Assembly (NCBI GenBank): GCA_021795255.1 | Contig: JAJYPQ010000078.1 | Coordinates: 1-12,310 of the forward strand | Length of the DNA stretch: 12,310 bases | Direction: 5' to 3' | Source: Pseudomonadota bacterium | GTDB taxonomy: Bacteria; Pseudomonadota; Gammaproteobacteria; Acidiferrobacterales; Acidiferrobacteraceae | In this document: one piece after another, positions 12,133 to 12,310 of the stretch | Layout: the number at the start of each line of letters is the position of its first letter | Numbering within the stretch: position 1 is the first letter of the stretch | Notes under the pieces: model-generated | The model's input: the letters and a program-made list of their open reading frames with translations, nothing else | Database searches by the model: none | Told to the model about the DNA's origin: nothing | Translations under genes and position numbers: made by a program

Positions 12133-12310
12133 TTAGCGCAGCGCGTTCAGGCTGGGCTCTTTCTCCTGAACGGCCCGACAAATGGCTAGGGTAGAGAAAT
12201 ACATGTAGCCACCATTGTTCGTTTCTAACTCAACGAGTTTCCCTCGCAAATGCCGGAACACTTTGAAACCTTTCCAGTCGGATTGGGCGCGGAGAGCGTT
12301 TCGCATGGCC
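12133..12310 (-). CDS. Hypothetical small protein, C-terminal part (reaches window edge)
   Basis: Minus-strand frame ending at TAA 12135-12133. From the first visible ATG (12306-12304) it gives 57 residues, MRNALRAQSDWKGFKVFRHLRG and on, ending EKEPSLNALR. The frame stays open at the window edge, so the true start may lie outside and no RBS can be checked. The composition looks protein-like (mixed charged and aromatic residues, a VELETNNGGYMYF segment). No family recognised. It lies about 43 bases upstream of the micro-ORFs at 11999-12090 and points the same way. Confidence 0.55.
   Translation of the reverse strand, partial: AMRNALRAQSDWKGFKVFRHLRGKLVELETNNGGYMYFSTLAICRAVQEKEPSLNALR

Overview
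This 12.3 kb window looks like the mobilization (MOB) core of a conjugative or mobilizable plasmid or integrative element from a Gram-negative, GC-rich bacterium. The Gram-negative call rests on an outer-membrane beta-barrel protein with an OmpA-like domain, a lipobox protein and a TraD/VirD4-type coupling protein. The genus cannot be fixed from the sequence. An acidophilic iron/sulfur oxidiser such as Acidithiobacillus is only a weak guess. Almost every gene is on the minus strand; one gene (11372-11962) is on the plus strand.

Layout, in minus-strand transcription order from the right. (1) 12133-12310 is the C-terminal part of an unknown small protein, followed by micro-ORFs. (2) 11372-11962 (+) is an orphan protein with a possible degenerate PD-(D/E)XK core. 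(3) 9674-11266 is a large outer-membrane protein with an N-terminal OmpA-like domain and a C-terminal barrel, closed by an intrinsic terminator (9615-9638). (4) 9175-9495 and 8770-9111 are a Cys-rich small protein and a small one-TM protein. (5) 7611-8769 is about 1.16 kb without a convincing gene. It is packed with inverted and direct repeats and includes an F-like candidate oriT (hairpin followed by GGTGTGG, 8097-8120). (6) The mobilization operon runs leftward: a small possible DNA-binding protein (7257-7610), a ParA/StbB/TraL-like ATPase (6439-7167), a one-TM coiled-coil protein (5697-6380), a ribbon-helix-helix accessory protein (5283-5654), the coupling protein (3800-5290), two small ORFs, and the MobF relaxase-helicase (427-3264). 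A 70-aa protein and the start of a lipoprotein follow at the left edge.

How the parts fit: the RHH and StbA/TraK-like proteins would build the relaxosome at the upstream repeats. The relaxase would nick and unwind the DNA, and the coupling protein would hand it to a secretion channel that is not in the window. The candidate oriT is oriented so that the mob genes would enter the recipient last, as in F.

Two features stand out. First, seven minus-strand genes are preceded by a conserved bipartite 20-mer, AATTTCCC-N8-GATA. In most cases a GC-rich stem-loop and a strong Shine-Dalgarno follow it, making a modular leader repeated through the region; in three places its first bases are the stop codon of the gene before. 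Second, the two small ORFs between the coupling protein and the relaxase each carry a piece of one of those two large proteins: the TM/linker region of the coupling protein and a helix of the relaxase domain.
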